In this document: in pieces, positions 22,101 to 27,984 of the stretch | Position numbering within the stretch: the first letter of the stretch is position 1 | Layout of the letters: every line of letters begins with the position of its first letter | DNA from: Mesostigma viride | Lineage: Eukaryota > Streptophyta > Mesostigmatophyceae > Mesostigmatales > Mesostigmataceae | Reading direction: 5' to 3' | Assembly: GCA_009746045.1 (NCBI GenBank) | Contig: RPFO01001353.1 | Location: forward strand, 2,501 to 66,500 | Length of the DNA stretch: 64,000 nucleotides | Translations under genes and position numbers: made by a program | Notes under the pieces: generated by a model | Databases searched by the model: none | Seen by the model: the letters and a program-made list of their open reading frames with translations, nothing else | What the model was told of the DNA's origin: nothing

Positions 22101-23349
22101 CGACCAGTTCGGGGCTTCGAACAGCCGAGCTTATGATGTTTATAATAGTGGCCCCTTAAGCCCGTCTCGCGTCTCGTTCCTACCCTCGGGCTCCGTTCAA
22201 GGTCTCCGCAGCATCCGCGTGGCCATGCCTGCCCATCGTGCCGGCCACCTGTCCGACGCGCTCGCCTCACCTGCCCCAGGGGCAGCGGACAGCAGGGACG
22301 ACGGTGGTGGCGAGCGCCGCCAGGCACGGTTTCTACCGGAAACCGACATGCCGCTAACGTACAAAGGGCTCGACGCCCACACGATCGCCCAGGGTATCGC
22401 TGCGCACGCGCTGTGGCGGTTTGGCTACGATGCGGACGCGAAGGCGAGGGAGCAGCAGGCGGAGGCGCACGTAGAGGCCCTGCTTAGCCCGCGTCGGCCC
22501 CAACTCGACCCGCTGGCCCTCTCACCCAGCTACCGGAGAACCACGCACGGGATGGACGTGGGCCGGGGCATGTTTGGGGTGAGCCTGGGGCTGAATGGGG
22601 GGCTGACTGGGGGCCAGAGCGTCCGCTCCATGAGGTACAGCGGGAGGAACATGGCCGACGCGCCCACCTACCACTTCCCGGAGGATGGACACGGCGGGTA
22701 CGGCGCTACAAATAGCAGCTATGGCGCAGGGTACCGGGAGCCCTGGGGGCTACCGTACCCTCAGCCGGGGTGGCAGGGGGGGCAGATGCCAGTGTATTCG
22801 ACGCAGCGCCCTTCGCCCCATCCTGCGCAACAGGAGGCGCAGAGGGATGCGGGTGGCCGGGGTTGGGGTGGCGACGACAATACGGTAACCCCCCGTGGAA
22901 CAGACCCGAGGAACAGATCGTGGGCAGGGGACCCGGCGCCGACGGCGTTGAGAAGCTACGGCGCGGCTCCCCTGAGAGATCCAGCCAATTCAACAAGAGA
23001 TGTAACCAATACCATGGGCAGTGCATCCCGATCCATGCGAGACTCGACACAACGAGAGCTCCCGGGGCCATCTCCGGGCACAGCTGACGCGGACAATGGC
23101 GTGCCGCCTCCTGGCCTCCGGACAGCTGCTAGCCCCCCGGGGGACACGGCCAGTGGCGGCGGGGCGGCGGCCACCGCGGCAATGGCGACTGCGGTGCTTG
23201 CGCAGCTGCCTCAGATTGCGCAGTGCGTCGCACAGATGCAGGAGCAGCTGAGGGCGGTGGGCGCGCAGCAGGAGCAGCTGCGGCGCCAGATGGAACAGGT
23301 GATGGGCCGGCTGGCTCAGACCGAGACCCTGGCAAGGCCCCCGGGTTGA
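1019..23349 (+). CDS. PKD2-like: Polycystin (PKD2/TRPP)-like cation channel with Notch-type LNR module, 12 exons, 5' partial
   Basis: This is a membrane cation channel of the polycystin/TRPP family; in algae and animals members act in ciliary or calcium signalling. Joining exons 1019-1120, 2088-2204, 3069-3229, 4957-5189, 6050-6201, 7575-7730, 8483-8661, 12782-12929, 16871-17079, 18842-18988, 20350-20496 and 21309-23349 gives 3,792 nt. That is 1,263 codons plus TGA, with every junction GT-AG and in phase. Domains by residue of the fragment: LNR cysteine module about 17-49; polycystin extracellular domain about 74-307, opened by [15 protein letters not shown] and carrying NYS, NAT and NYT glycosylation sequons; S2 about 308-327; S3 about 345-367; S4 about 430-452; S5 about 463-487; pore helix and filter about 492-508 (LMLTGE); S6 about 527-553; long Gly/Pro/Arg-rich cytoplasmic tail 584-1263 ending in a Gln-rich coiled coil. 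S1 and the N-terminus are not in the recognised exons. The family is clear. Ion selectivity and location are inferred. Confidence 0.88.
2088..2204 (+). CDS. Channel gene exon 2: second half of LNR module
   Basis: The exon lies between CCGCCAG and ACG|GTACTA and holds 39 codons, phase 0 to 0. It begins [15 protein letters not shown], supplying the last LNR cysteines and the D-x-x-D-C calcium ligand pattern. It ends in a linker with another His/Cys cluster (THHFHC). The preceding 150 bp contain a two-copy direct repeat (about 1907-2035) with no coding sense. Confidence 0.75.
3069..3229 (+). CDS. Channel gene exon 3: extracellular linker into polycystin domain
   Basis: The acceptor is GCCCGCAG and the donor AACCG|GTGGGT; phase 0 to 2. 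It encodes an Ala/Pro-rich stretch, two N-glycosylation sequons (NYS, NAT) and ends TTNR, the first residues of the conserved polycystin motif that continues in the next exon. The downstream intron repeats a GGCGGGTTTATTAT-like element several times (3299-3320, 3870-3945). Confidence 0.75.
4660..4905. repeat. 20-bp minisatellite before exon 4
   Basis: A unit TTCTTTGCCCATGTGATAGC is repeated about eight times nearly perfectly and then decays through GACAT/GACTT variants until about 4905. It ends some 50 bp before the exon 4 acceptor. Confidence 0.9.
4957..5189 (+). CDS. Channel gene exon 4: polycystin (TOP) domain
   Basis: The acceptor is GTGACAG and the donor GCATG|GTAGGG; phase 2 to 1. Joined to the previous exon it reads [15 protein letters not shown], matching the hallmark start of the polycystin extracellular domain. 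Further on are [16 protein letters not shown] and an NYT sequon. Codon use is GC-rich at third positions, unlike the flanking repeats. Confidence 0.85.
5754..6030. repeat. 47-bp minisatellite before exon 5
   Basis: About six copies of a 47-bp unit (core ACCATGCGACCATCTGTTAC) stop about 20 bp before the exon 5 acceptor. Differences between copies are single bases, so the array is young. It creates a long open frame that is not a gene. Confidence 0.9.
6050..6201 (+). CDS. Channel gene exon 5: polycystin (TOP) domain
   Basis: The acceptor is ACGTGCAG and the donor TTCCAG|GTGCGG; phase 1 to 0. It encodes [20 protein letters not shown] and about 30 more residues, with the aromatic-rich turn and the downstream helix ([17 protein letters not shown]) expected of the TOP domain. 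Both sides are tandem arrays. The donor is also the first base of a 29-bp array. Confidence 0.85.
6202..7361. repeat. 29-bp minisatellite starting exactly at the exon 5 donor site
   Basis: Forty units of 29 bp begin at the GT of the exon 5 donor (6202). The unit starting at 7333 is exactly 39 x 29 bases further on, so there is no net indel. The unit core is GTGCCGATACCCCAAGG, usually preceded by AAG, so nearly every unit carries a donor-like AAG|GTGC. Two tail variants (AAGGGTTGGAAG, ATTGGTGGGAAG) alternate irregularly, and the last units are the most divergent. Because 29 is not a multiple of 3, the array is open in several frames on both strands. Those ORFs are artefacts. Confidence 0.95.
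7575..7730 (+). CDS. Channel gene exon 6: end of polycystin domain
   Basis: The acceptor is GTCCTGCAG and the donor TGCGAG|GTGGGC; 52 codons, phase 0 to 0. The encoded [20 protein letters not shown] resembles the conserved beta-strand end of the TOP domain (F..l.l..E...GG). Residues [11 protein letters not shown] then lead into S2. Short GCGACACTTTG-type repeats abut the acceptor (7490-7565). Confidence 0.85.
7770..8005. repeat. Approx. 45-bp degenerate tandem repeat after exon 6
   Basis: About five diverged copies of a unit containing TAGTCTGGCTTAGTCACAAA and TGCCTGGTTTTTATCAC follow exon 6. A short ATTA-rich tract (8087-8127) follows the array. Confidence 0.8.
8007..8055 (+). repeat. Degenerate copy of exon 6 donor edge
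   Basis: GTCGAGTTCTACGACTCCC and the following TTCCCTTCCGGCGG resemble the exon 6 end (GTGGAACTGTACGACTCCC then CGCGCTTCCGAGG). The similarity is partial but co-linear. Confidence 0.45.
8250..8295 (+). repeat. Degenerate copy of exon 7 acceptor edge (copy 1)
   Basis: The sequence CTTGTCATCCTGGTCATTAT preceded by CACAG matches the beginning of exon 7 (TTTGTCATCCTGGTCACCAT after TGCAG). The AG is retained. Confidence 0.7.
8343..8418 (+). repeat. Degenerate copy of exon 7 acceptor edge (copy 2)
   Basis: Over 40 bases spanning the acceptor (8351-8390), 37 are identical to the true exon 7 edge at 8473-8512. The CAG acceptor and the codons for ILVTIG are kept. Beyond that the copy decays. Confidence 0.85.
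8483..8661 (+). CDS. Channel gene exon 7: transmembrane S2 and S3
   Basis: The acceptor is GTTGTGCAG and the donor GATAAG|GTAAAC; phase 0 to 2. It holds two hydrophobic helices, [12 protein letters not shown] then [17 protein letters not shown], separated by the charged [12 protein letters not shown] loop, as S2/S3 of polycystins. The stretch just upstream carries two degenerate copies of this exon's start. Confidence 0.88.
8680..11826. repeat. 77-bp AT-rich satellite array in intron 7
   Basis: About 41 tandem units fill 3.1 kb of the intron between exons 7 and 8. The full unit is 77 bp: GTAAATACACAACTCTTTTA, TCAGTGTGCG, an internal CTATACTATACT tract and CAGTGATCAGATAGTA. Some units are shortened by loss of a CTATACTATACTC block. 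Variation is confined to a few positions (T/G at ACTATRCTC, C/T at CTCWATAC, A/G at GATARTAG). Confidence 0.95.
11827..12106. other. Unique intron sequence
   Basis: Single-copy sequence lies between the 77-bp and 9-bp arrays. It contains a GCCAG|GTAAAC-like motif near 11,950 but no coding segment that fits the channel or its phases. Confidence 0.4.
12107..12350. repeat. 9-bp ATCACCCCT/ATCACCCCG tandem repeat
   Basis: About 27 units of ATCACCCCK or ATTACCCCT fill the interval with few interruptions. All frames are open because the period is a multiple of three (products ITP-type and reverse GVI/GDR-type), so predicted proteins here are spurious. Confidence 0.9.
12480..12545 (+). repeat. Degenerate copy of exon 8 acceptor edge (copy 1)
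   Basis: CTTGGTACTAGCGCCGCTCC and ATAACCTCTACG parallel the exon 8 start (CCAGGTACGAGCGCCGTTTC and ACATTTACG). An in-frame TAG replaces the Glu codon, so the copy is not usable. Confidence 0.7.
12620..12685 (+). repeat. Degenerate copy of exon 8 interior (copy 2)
   Basis: This copy would read [17 protein letters not shown] against [17 protein letters not shown] in exon 8. In IDL and the following Ile the codon differences are silent (ATC/ATT, GAT/GAC, ATT/ATC). It lies 150 bp upstream of the real exon. Confidence 0.75.
12782..12929 (+). CDS. Channel gene exon 8: S3-S4 region
   Basis: The acceptor is CATCCCAG and the donor CGAGAG|GTGACC; phase 2 to 0. It encodes [19 protein letters not shown] followed by [12 protein letters not shown] and a charged amphipathic stretch ending MLKFRE. 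This fills the interval between S3 and S4. Ghost copies of both edges flank it in the introns. Confidence 0.8.
13030..13512 (+). repeat. Serial degenerate copies of exon 8 donor edge
   Basis: Five successive pieces (about 13040-13092, 13150-13195, 13258-13312, 13380-13405, 13463-13510) resemble the exon 8 end ATGATGCTCAAGTTCCGAGAG with its donor. Most retain GAGAGGTGA or GGGAGGTGR. The first also copies the intron that follows (CCTTAATYRCAAAG). Confidence 0.75.
13717..13742. repeat. A/T palindrome
   Basis: AATTTTTTTAAAAAAAATT forms a near-perfect AT hairpin or cruciform just upstream of the 46-bp array. No function can be assigned. Confidence 0.5.
13867..15382. repeat. 46-bp minisatellite, 33 units without indels
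   Basis: The motif CGTAGTGGTGGGTGGGTGTC recurs from 13872 to 15344, a distance of exactly 32 x 46 bases. Units differ only by single substitutions (CACGCT/CATGCT). Each unit holds both an acceptor-like CTTCCTCTGTCCAG and donor-like GGTGGGTGGGTGTC. Confidence 0.95.
15383..16640. other. Intron 8 remainder, no exon recognised
   Basis: The interval contains a duplicated TTATTATTATCATTATCAT-type tract (15,450-15,570), a GGCTAGGG-type short repeat near 15,850, and otherwise single-copy sequence. No segment fits the channel between exons 8 and 9, which join directly in phase 0. Confidence 0.5.
16640..16668 (+). repeat. Degenerate copy of exon 9 acceptor edge
   Basis: TGCCAGGCCATCGACATCAC matches the exon 9 edge GGCCAGGTCATGGACATTGT, AG included. 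The copy would read AIDIT against VMDIV. Confidence 0.6.
16871..17079 (+). CDS. Channel gene exon 9: S4 and S5
   Basis: The acceptor is ATGGCCAG. The donor is taken as GCTCCT|GTACGT because only this site gives the phase (2) needed by the pore exon. It encodes [16 protein letters not shown] (S4, with spaced basic residues) and [20 protein letters not shown] (S5). After splicing the sequence runs [13 protein letters not shown], as in polycystins where S5 ends at a conserved FG. Confidence 0.85.
17131..17203 (+). repeat. Degenerate copy of exon 9 S5 segment
   Basis: Positions about 17,164-17,199 encode [12 protein letters not shown], identical to the true S5 end at 17,051-17,086. Six of those twelve codons differ silently and none differ in meaning. 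One silent change (CTG to CTA) removes the GT that serves as donor in the real exon. The segment lies only 110 bp downstream. Confidence 0.8.
17385..17975. repeat. 31-bp minisatellite in intron 9
   Basis: About 19 copies of a 31-bp unit (CTACATAAGCGCTTGTGCAC plus GGTCACTCTAG) are present. A variant unit (CTACACACTTGTGAAATGG) recurs 243 bp apart, showing a higher-order duplication. Confidence 0.9.
18225..18612. repeat. 10-bp GGCTTCGTTT tandem repeat
   Basis: Roughly 37 copies of TTTGGCTTCG are present with a few GGTTTC/GGTTGG variants. Open frames across it (FVWLRLAS-type on one strand, KPNEAKRSQ-type on the other) are repeat products, not genes. Confidence 0.92.
18700..18790 (+). repeat. Degenerate copy of exon 10 acceptor edge
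   Basis: TTTGGCTGCTGCATCGAGG and AGTACGGGAGCCTA read [11 protein letters not shown] against [11 protein letters not shown] in exon 10. The frame then stays open through the intervening 55 bp into the true exon. An AG (CCTAGTAG) precedes the copy. Confidence 0.75.
18842..18988 (+). CDS. Channel gene exon 10: pore helix and selectivity filter
   Basis: The acceptor is GTATCTGCAG and the donor CCTGTG|GTGAGT; phase 2 to 2. It encodes [20 protein letters not shown] followed by LMLTGEVSV. The latter is the pore helix and filter region (family consensus near L-G-D/E). [11 protein letters not shown] then begins S6. The upstream intron contains a degenerate copy of its first half. Confidence 0.88.
19130..20045. 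repeat. Interstitial TTGTAGGG octamer array
   Basis: More than 100 units of TTGTAGGG run from about 19,160, with blocks of GGTAGGG-type variant between 19,730 and 19,960 and TTATAGGG variants at the ends. TTGTAGGG differs by one base from TTTTAGGG, the Chlamydomonas-type telomere repeat. It sits inside an intron with exons on both sides, so it is not a present chromosome end. Confidence 0.95.
20192..20262 (+). repeat. Degenerate copy of exon 11 acceptor edge
   Basis: Thirty-five of 38 bases (20,193-20,230) match 20,331-20,368, covering the intron end, the GCATGCAG acceptor and the first codons of S6. The rest would encode another hydrophobic run (LRIFFLFIT). Confidence 0.85.
20350..20496 (+). 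CDS. Channel gene exon 11: S6
   Basis: The acceptor is CGCATGCAG and the donor ATAAG|GTGGGT; phase 2 to 2. It encodes S6 ([20 protein letters not shown]) and the start of the cytoplasmic segment ([15 protein letters not shown] to GIVNDEIR). Degenerate copies of both edges lie in the introns on either side. Confidence 0.88.
20604..20655 (+). repeat. Degenerate copy of exon 11 donor edge
   Basis: GGGGCATGGTGAACGATGAA followed by AGGAGGGTAGGTGAG parallels the exon 11 end (GGGGCATCGTGAACGATGAA then ATAAGGTGGGTGG). It lies about 150 bp downstream of the real donor. Confidence 0.8.
20660..21300. other. Intron 11 remainder
   Basis: Single-copy sequence becomes strongly pyrimidine-rich from about 21,020 and ends in a C-rich tract before the terminal exon acceptor. 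No coding segment was found. Confidence 0.5.
21309..23349 (+). CDS. Channel gene exon 12 (terminal): cytoplasmic tail
   Basis: The acceptor is ACCCCCAG after a C-rich tract. The exon starts [20 protein letters not shown] and stays open for 679 codons to TGA. The tail is rich in Gly, Pro, Arg, Ser and Asp and mostly looks disordered, with many possible phosphorylation sites. Near its end it has a heptad-like, Gln-rich helix ([16 protein letters not shown] then [15 protein letters not shown]). A C-terminal coiled coil is typical of PKD2 channels, where it mediates assembly. The exon's high GC and lack of repeats contrast with the introns. Confidence 0.85.
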
Positions 23350-23438
23350 TTCCATGATGGATAACAGCCGCACGGCGCCCACAGGGGAAGGGTTTTTTTA
23401 TTCTGAGCCCAGCATGAACCAGTCAATACTCCTGGCCT

Positions 23439-23460
23439 TGGAAAATAATTATTTTTCCAG
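23439..23460 (+). terminator. Palindrome downstream of the channel gene
   Basis: GGAAAATAATTATTTTTCC forms a near-perfect inverted repeat about 90 bp after the stop codon. It could mark the 3' UTR or its end, but no clear poly(A) signal was recognised, so the role is a guess. Confidence 0.3.
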
Positions 23461-23495
23461 AGCTTTACATGCCTTTAATTAACAACGTCCTGCTG

Positions 23496-23564
23496 GGTGC
23501 GTGGCCTAATGGTTGGCATGCGCGTCCAGCGGTTGGCTTATGGAACATCCCAGCGTGAGGCACC
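23496..23564 (+). tRNA. tRNA-like remnant or SINE head (degenerate)
   Basis: GGTGCGT at the 5' end can pair with AGGCACC at the 3' end (6 of 7). GCC-N8-GGC forms a D-stem, and TGGCCTAATGGTTGG resembles a polymerase III A box. The T-arm is decayed (TGGAACATCCCA instead of a GGTTCRA core) and no clean anticodon arm forms. A dead tRNA or a tRNA-derived SINE head is more likely than a working tRNA. Confidence 0.3.
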
Positions 23565-25380
23565 ATGGAATCCTTTTAGGCTTCTTAATGGGCTACAGCA
23601 ACGGTCTCACCCAAATCAGGGGCACGGGCGCTTGTCGTTTGCCCTTCGCCCACTGAGCCTGGATGCATCGATTTCTGGCCAGATCCAGATGAATCGAGAA
23701 CTTGTTAAGTCCACTCACGCACCATATGCACGGTGATCTTGTCCTGACTCGTGGCTCTCGATGTCCGATCGCCTTTGGGTGTTATAATAGGACACACCGT
23801 TGCTGTGTGGCCTGTGTGTCTATTGCAAGGCGTCGCCGATCGGTGAGTGAGCCCTGTGGAAACCCTGCGGAGGCTCTTGTCGTATGTGTTGACGGCTCAT
23901 CGCATGGCAATCAGGCCTGCACAGTGCCTTGTACTAGGGGATCAATGCCTCCTCTGTGTTGATTTTACCATGTAGACTATGCCAATCATGAAATGGGTTC
24001 ATGCCCCAAGCTAGCGAGGACGTAGGATTAGTAACCCTTTGCATTTTCTGTTGGTCACTGTCTTCTCGCCTGAACCAGGAGGAACTGACCCAGACCGAGA
24101 AGCATAAGATCAGGTTAAGCAGCCTGGCTGATGCCTCTCAATCAGCTGTGATTGATTGATTGCAGGATGCTCGACGCTTATAGGAAGCTTGTAGAAAGCT
24201 CCAGGAGCTTGTAGAATGCGTCCTCTGTGTACTGAAATCGCTCCACACCGACCGACATTGTAATGTACTCCAGACAATTGTAATGTACTTGAGACGAGTT
24301 GACATTACCATTTCGCAGCAGAGCATGAGTACCCGTTAAGAAGTAGGTATGTAGCATATTGAGATCGTATTAGCAAGCTAGTTTTTGTACTGGGTGGTGG
24401 TGGTGGGGTGGGGGTGGGGGTGGGGGTGGGGTGGGGGTGGGGGTGGGGGTGGGGGTGGGGGTGGGGGTGGGGGTGGGGGTGGGGGTGGGGGTGGGGGTGG
24501 GGGTACGGGGGGGGGTGGGGGTGGGGGTGGAGTCGGGGGGGAGGGGCGGTGCGTGTGTGTGTTTTGGAACGCAGACGTAGGACGTGAATCAGTAATCAAT
24601 AGGACCAATTCACATTCCTTGGCGGTCGGGTGTCATCTGTAGGAGTAGTATGATAGTGCCCGTCGGCGCGACCGCAACGATGCAATCCTTGTTTGTAGAC
24701 GTGACTTTGTCGGGGTAGTAGCTCATCCATTCCCCGAGTCATCATGGGTTATCGCGGACGACGGTGTTGTCATGAGGGTGTACGTGCCATGCATCCTGCT
24801 AAAATTGCCTGAAGAAGGTTAATGTCCCATGATGCTGGTGCGTCGGCTGGGCATGTTTGAGATCCATGCGTGCACCTCCGCATTAATGCAAGGGGGTGAT
24901 ATCGGTCGCCTACGGCCACGTACAAATCTACTGAAACTCGCGTGATCAGTGGGGTGGCCGTAAAAAAGCCCTCATACGGATTGCGGCCGCTTAAATCATG
25001 CCCCAAACACAATGTGACTATCACTGTCGCGTAACATGCAGGTCGTTGAAGTGCAGCCCGATTGTCGTGCCACCTCTCACTTCCCGGGTCATGGTCACCG
25101 CCAGGTACTGTACCCCCCCACACTGGGGTGAGCCAGCGGCTGTCCGGTTTAAGGTGCTCATACATCCTTTCCACATGTGTGCCCAGTACCATCGTAGGCC
25201 GTTGTACGAATTTAGCGCACACGTGAGTATTGCAGCCCCCAAGCTTGCCATGATGACGTACCCGCATTGCGGGTAGTGTGGGTACATATATAGGTCGCTG
25301 GTTTATAGCTGGGCGTTTGCTTTGGTTTGAGTGATTTCACTCTGCTGTAAGTAATTATATTTTTAACATATATAGGTCGT
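23565..25380. other. Intergenic stretch without recognised gene
   Basis: Apart from the G-rich array listed separately I see nothing assignable. A 165-codon open frame on the - strand (24,770-25,267) shows no family resemblance and no repeat structure. It overlaps open frames in other phases, so it is not called. Confidence 0.4.
24394..24545. repeat. GGGGGT hexamer array
   Basis: About 20 copies of GGTGGG form a strand-asymmetric G-rich tract, capable in principle of G-quadruplex formation. Its poly-Gly and poly-Pro open frames are spurious. Confidence 0.9.
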
Positions 25381-25384
25381 CAGT

Positions 25385-26311
25385 CCTAGTGTCTTCCCTG
25401 CCTGCGTTCATGAAAAACAACAAAAGACCTACGCGGGTATACTACACTGTGCCGACTGGATGGGTCTGCATGCGAGCTTGAACGATCAGGGGAAGCCCTT
25501 GGCTTCACTCCATTTCCCTTGAGGGGAGCATGGGGCCGCATTCGATCCTGGGCGCCCTCCCCATGAGCCCTTTGTTCACGCTGGACTTCCGGCCCTTTAC
25601 GCTATCGCCCTCCGCCACCAGCTGTTTGCCCCGCAACCTCTCATCACGGCGGGTGTGTCCTGCGGCAGCTGCGGGCTTGCTCTTGATACTACTGGGACGC
25701 ACTACTGACACTGCGTGCATGTGTGGCCAGCAGAACCAAACCAAAGCAGAACTGGTTCCTCTATCTCCATGCCGCTCTCCTCCTGGTGGTGTGGTGTGTG
25801 CCATGGTTCGGTCGGTCTTTCCCCACTCCACCATCAAGTGCGAGGACGCGGATGGGGCCGCCCTCTACTCACCCAACCAACGCCCCGACATTACCATGCT
25901 TAACTACAATGGGCAGGGTTGCCACCTGCTCATCGATGTCTCCGTGGCTCGGCCGCTCTCCGGTCGCCACATCCTCCGCCCTCCGGGCGGCTGTGGATGC
26001 CGGCGCTGCAGCCGCTGTGGCTGAGCGCGACAAGTTTGCCTCCTACGGCAATGTGGGGCCCCACCGAGTCATCCCCTAGCGTTGTCCTTGAGGAGTTCGG
26101 GGCCATGAGCCCCAAGACGACGGAGTTTTTCCACGAGTGCTGCCAGCGCCGTGAAGACCGCCTCGACCTCGAGGGTCAGACCGCCCCGTGGTCTGCCCGC
26201 ACGTGGTCCTCGTATTGGCGGCAGCGCCTGCCACTCGCCCTCACTCGCACCGTGGCCGATGTGTTATTCCGCCGCACCCGGGCCGACTTTGTCGCGACCC
26301 GTGCGGTCTAG
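25385..26311 (+). pseudogene. Decayed 3' end of a non-LTR retrotransposon with restriction-like endonuclease
   Basis: In different frames, in order, are a CGSCGLALDTTGTHY zinc-knuckle-like CCHC stretch (about 25,662-25,720), QRPDITMLNYNGQG followed by LLIDVSV (about 25,877-25,945), an AAAAVAERDKFASYG helix and a terminal block ending RTRADFVATRAV plus stop at 26,309-26,311. A CCHC followed by R/KPDI and a D/E about 14 residues later is the signature of the R2/NeSL/Dualen-type nuclease after the reverse transcriptase. At least two frame changes and an internal stop break it. No reverse-transcriptase domain was recognised upstream, so this is a 5'-truncated copy. Confidence 0.6.
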
Positions 26312-26489
26312 AACTAGTGCGTGAGCCCGTCTCGTCTAGGGTACATAGCACATGTCCATGCCTATCTGCGTCGACCCTGTAGCCATGGCTGACGGCGGAG
26401 GTCATAACTTTCACGTTTCGGGGAACTAATCACAATCGCTTCGTCTTTCTAAGACGCACACGCTGATATATTTTCCCGAAGCTAACAAG

Positions 26490-27984
26490 CAATATTATGA
26501 CGAGCAAACGCTCATCTGCGCAACGCAGCCTGGCGGCTGCGCTCAGCCCTGAAAATACGTCTGCAGCCCCGGCTGCAGCTTCGCCCTCAGGCCCGGAAGG
26601 CAGCGGTGTCACATGCTAGTCAAGCAGTCTGGTGGTCGCCCAGCCGCCCCCCTCCCGGGATTGCCTCGCCCGGCCTCGGCATCGCCTGATCCCAAGCGCA
26701 GTCGCCCTGGCGAACCTAGCTGGTCCGAGGTTGCCTTTGACATCAACTCCTATTATGGCTACTGGAATTAACCGAAAACCGTCAGCCTTCATGGACGATG
26801 TCAGATGAGTTTTACGGCACGCACGCCTCGCTTGCATGTTGACCTGTGCTCGCACCTCATCTCCCACAACCGCGGCCATAATATTAATGCCAAATGGAAC
26901 TCCTTGCAATTTCATAACTGCTGATATCCAGCTTATTCCCCGCATGACAGTCTCGCCCCCGGCTCCAGCGCCTCGCCCTCTGCTCCCTCAGGCGCTCCGA
27001 AGCCGAGATCTGGGCCCCCCCTCCCACCGTCGCGACCGACACCATCGTTCGCACCCTCCTTAAGGAAGCTTTCGAGCAGCACGTGGCTCCCCTCGCTGGA
27101 GATGTGGGCCACATCTCATGTGGCAGCCATGATGGACCGCACGCTGGCTGCCGAGCTCCCCACCATCTCCACCGCCACCTCCACCCTCCTCACCTCCACC
27201 CTCCTCGCCTCCACCCCCACCACCGCCACCACCGACGCCATCACCGCCCGCAGCTCCGTGACATCGATCAGCGCCTCAAGGACAACGCCATCGCCATCGA
27301 GTGCCTGCAAAACACCGCAGGCCTCACCGCCCAAGCGGTGAAGGACATTGGCGCCAAGCCAGCCTCCGCTGGCCCAGCTGGCAACGCTCCTCCCACCCAG
27401 ACCTGGGCGGACATGCTTAATTAAGCAGCAACACACTACCTCCACCACCTCCGCCGTCGCAGCACAGCTCAAGCAGCAGACGCTCGACCTCCGCGAGGAG
27501 GCCGAGCTCGCCAAGCGCAGCCTTACTCAACGTCATCGTCAAAAACTTCGACCTCATGGTGGTGGAAGGTGAGAACTCCGTGAAGCTTGCACAGGCGTTT
27601 GAGAAAGAAATCCTTGCATGATCGCATGGGCGGATGGGCCTCATTGGTGAGTGAGATCAAGCTGGACGCTCACCGCCTTCCCCGCTCGCGAGGTAAGGCG
27701 GGGGCGCCTCCGCTGCTGCTAACCTTTGAGAACCCGGCGGACAAGATTTCGTTCCTCAGACGCCGCAAGCGACTCAAAGGACTCACTACACCATGGACGA
27801 TGACTTGACCCTGGCGCAGCAACAACAGCGACGGGAGCTACTGTATGACCGACCTACAACTCCGGTAGACCGCGGCGGGGATGCCGGTGTACTGGAAGGG
27901 GGCGGCCATCTACGTAGGCCACAAGCCATGGCAAGCAACCCCCGGCCGCTATATGCCCCAGCACCTCCAGCCACCCCAGCTTAG
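26490..27984 (+). pseudogene. Decayed ORF1-like region of a non-LTR retrotransposon
   Basis: Starting near ATGACGAGC (26,496), several frames in series give an Ala/Pro/Ser-rich head, then KDNAIAIECLQNTAGLTAQ and QLKQQTLDLREEAELAKRS, which look like coiled coil. Next come VKNFDLMVVEGE and WASLVSEIKLDAH, then LLLTFENPADKISFLRRRKR followed by MDDDLTLAQQQQRRELL. The last parts have the look of the RNA-binding domain and C-terminal tail of LINE ORF1 proteins. Reading the whole needs at least four frame shifts. No ORF2 follows. The assignment rests on domain style, not on a database match. Confidence 0.45.

Noticed and set aside
24378-24642. Poly-Pro and poly-Gly open frames
   Set aside because: Product of the GGGGGT array.
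24770-25267. 165-codon open frame on the - strand
   Set aside because: No domain resemblance, overlaps other open frames of similar length and lacks any supporting context; too weak to call a gene.
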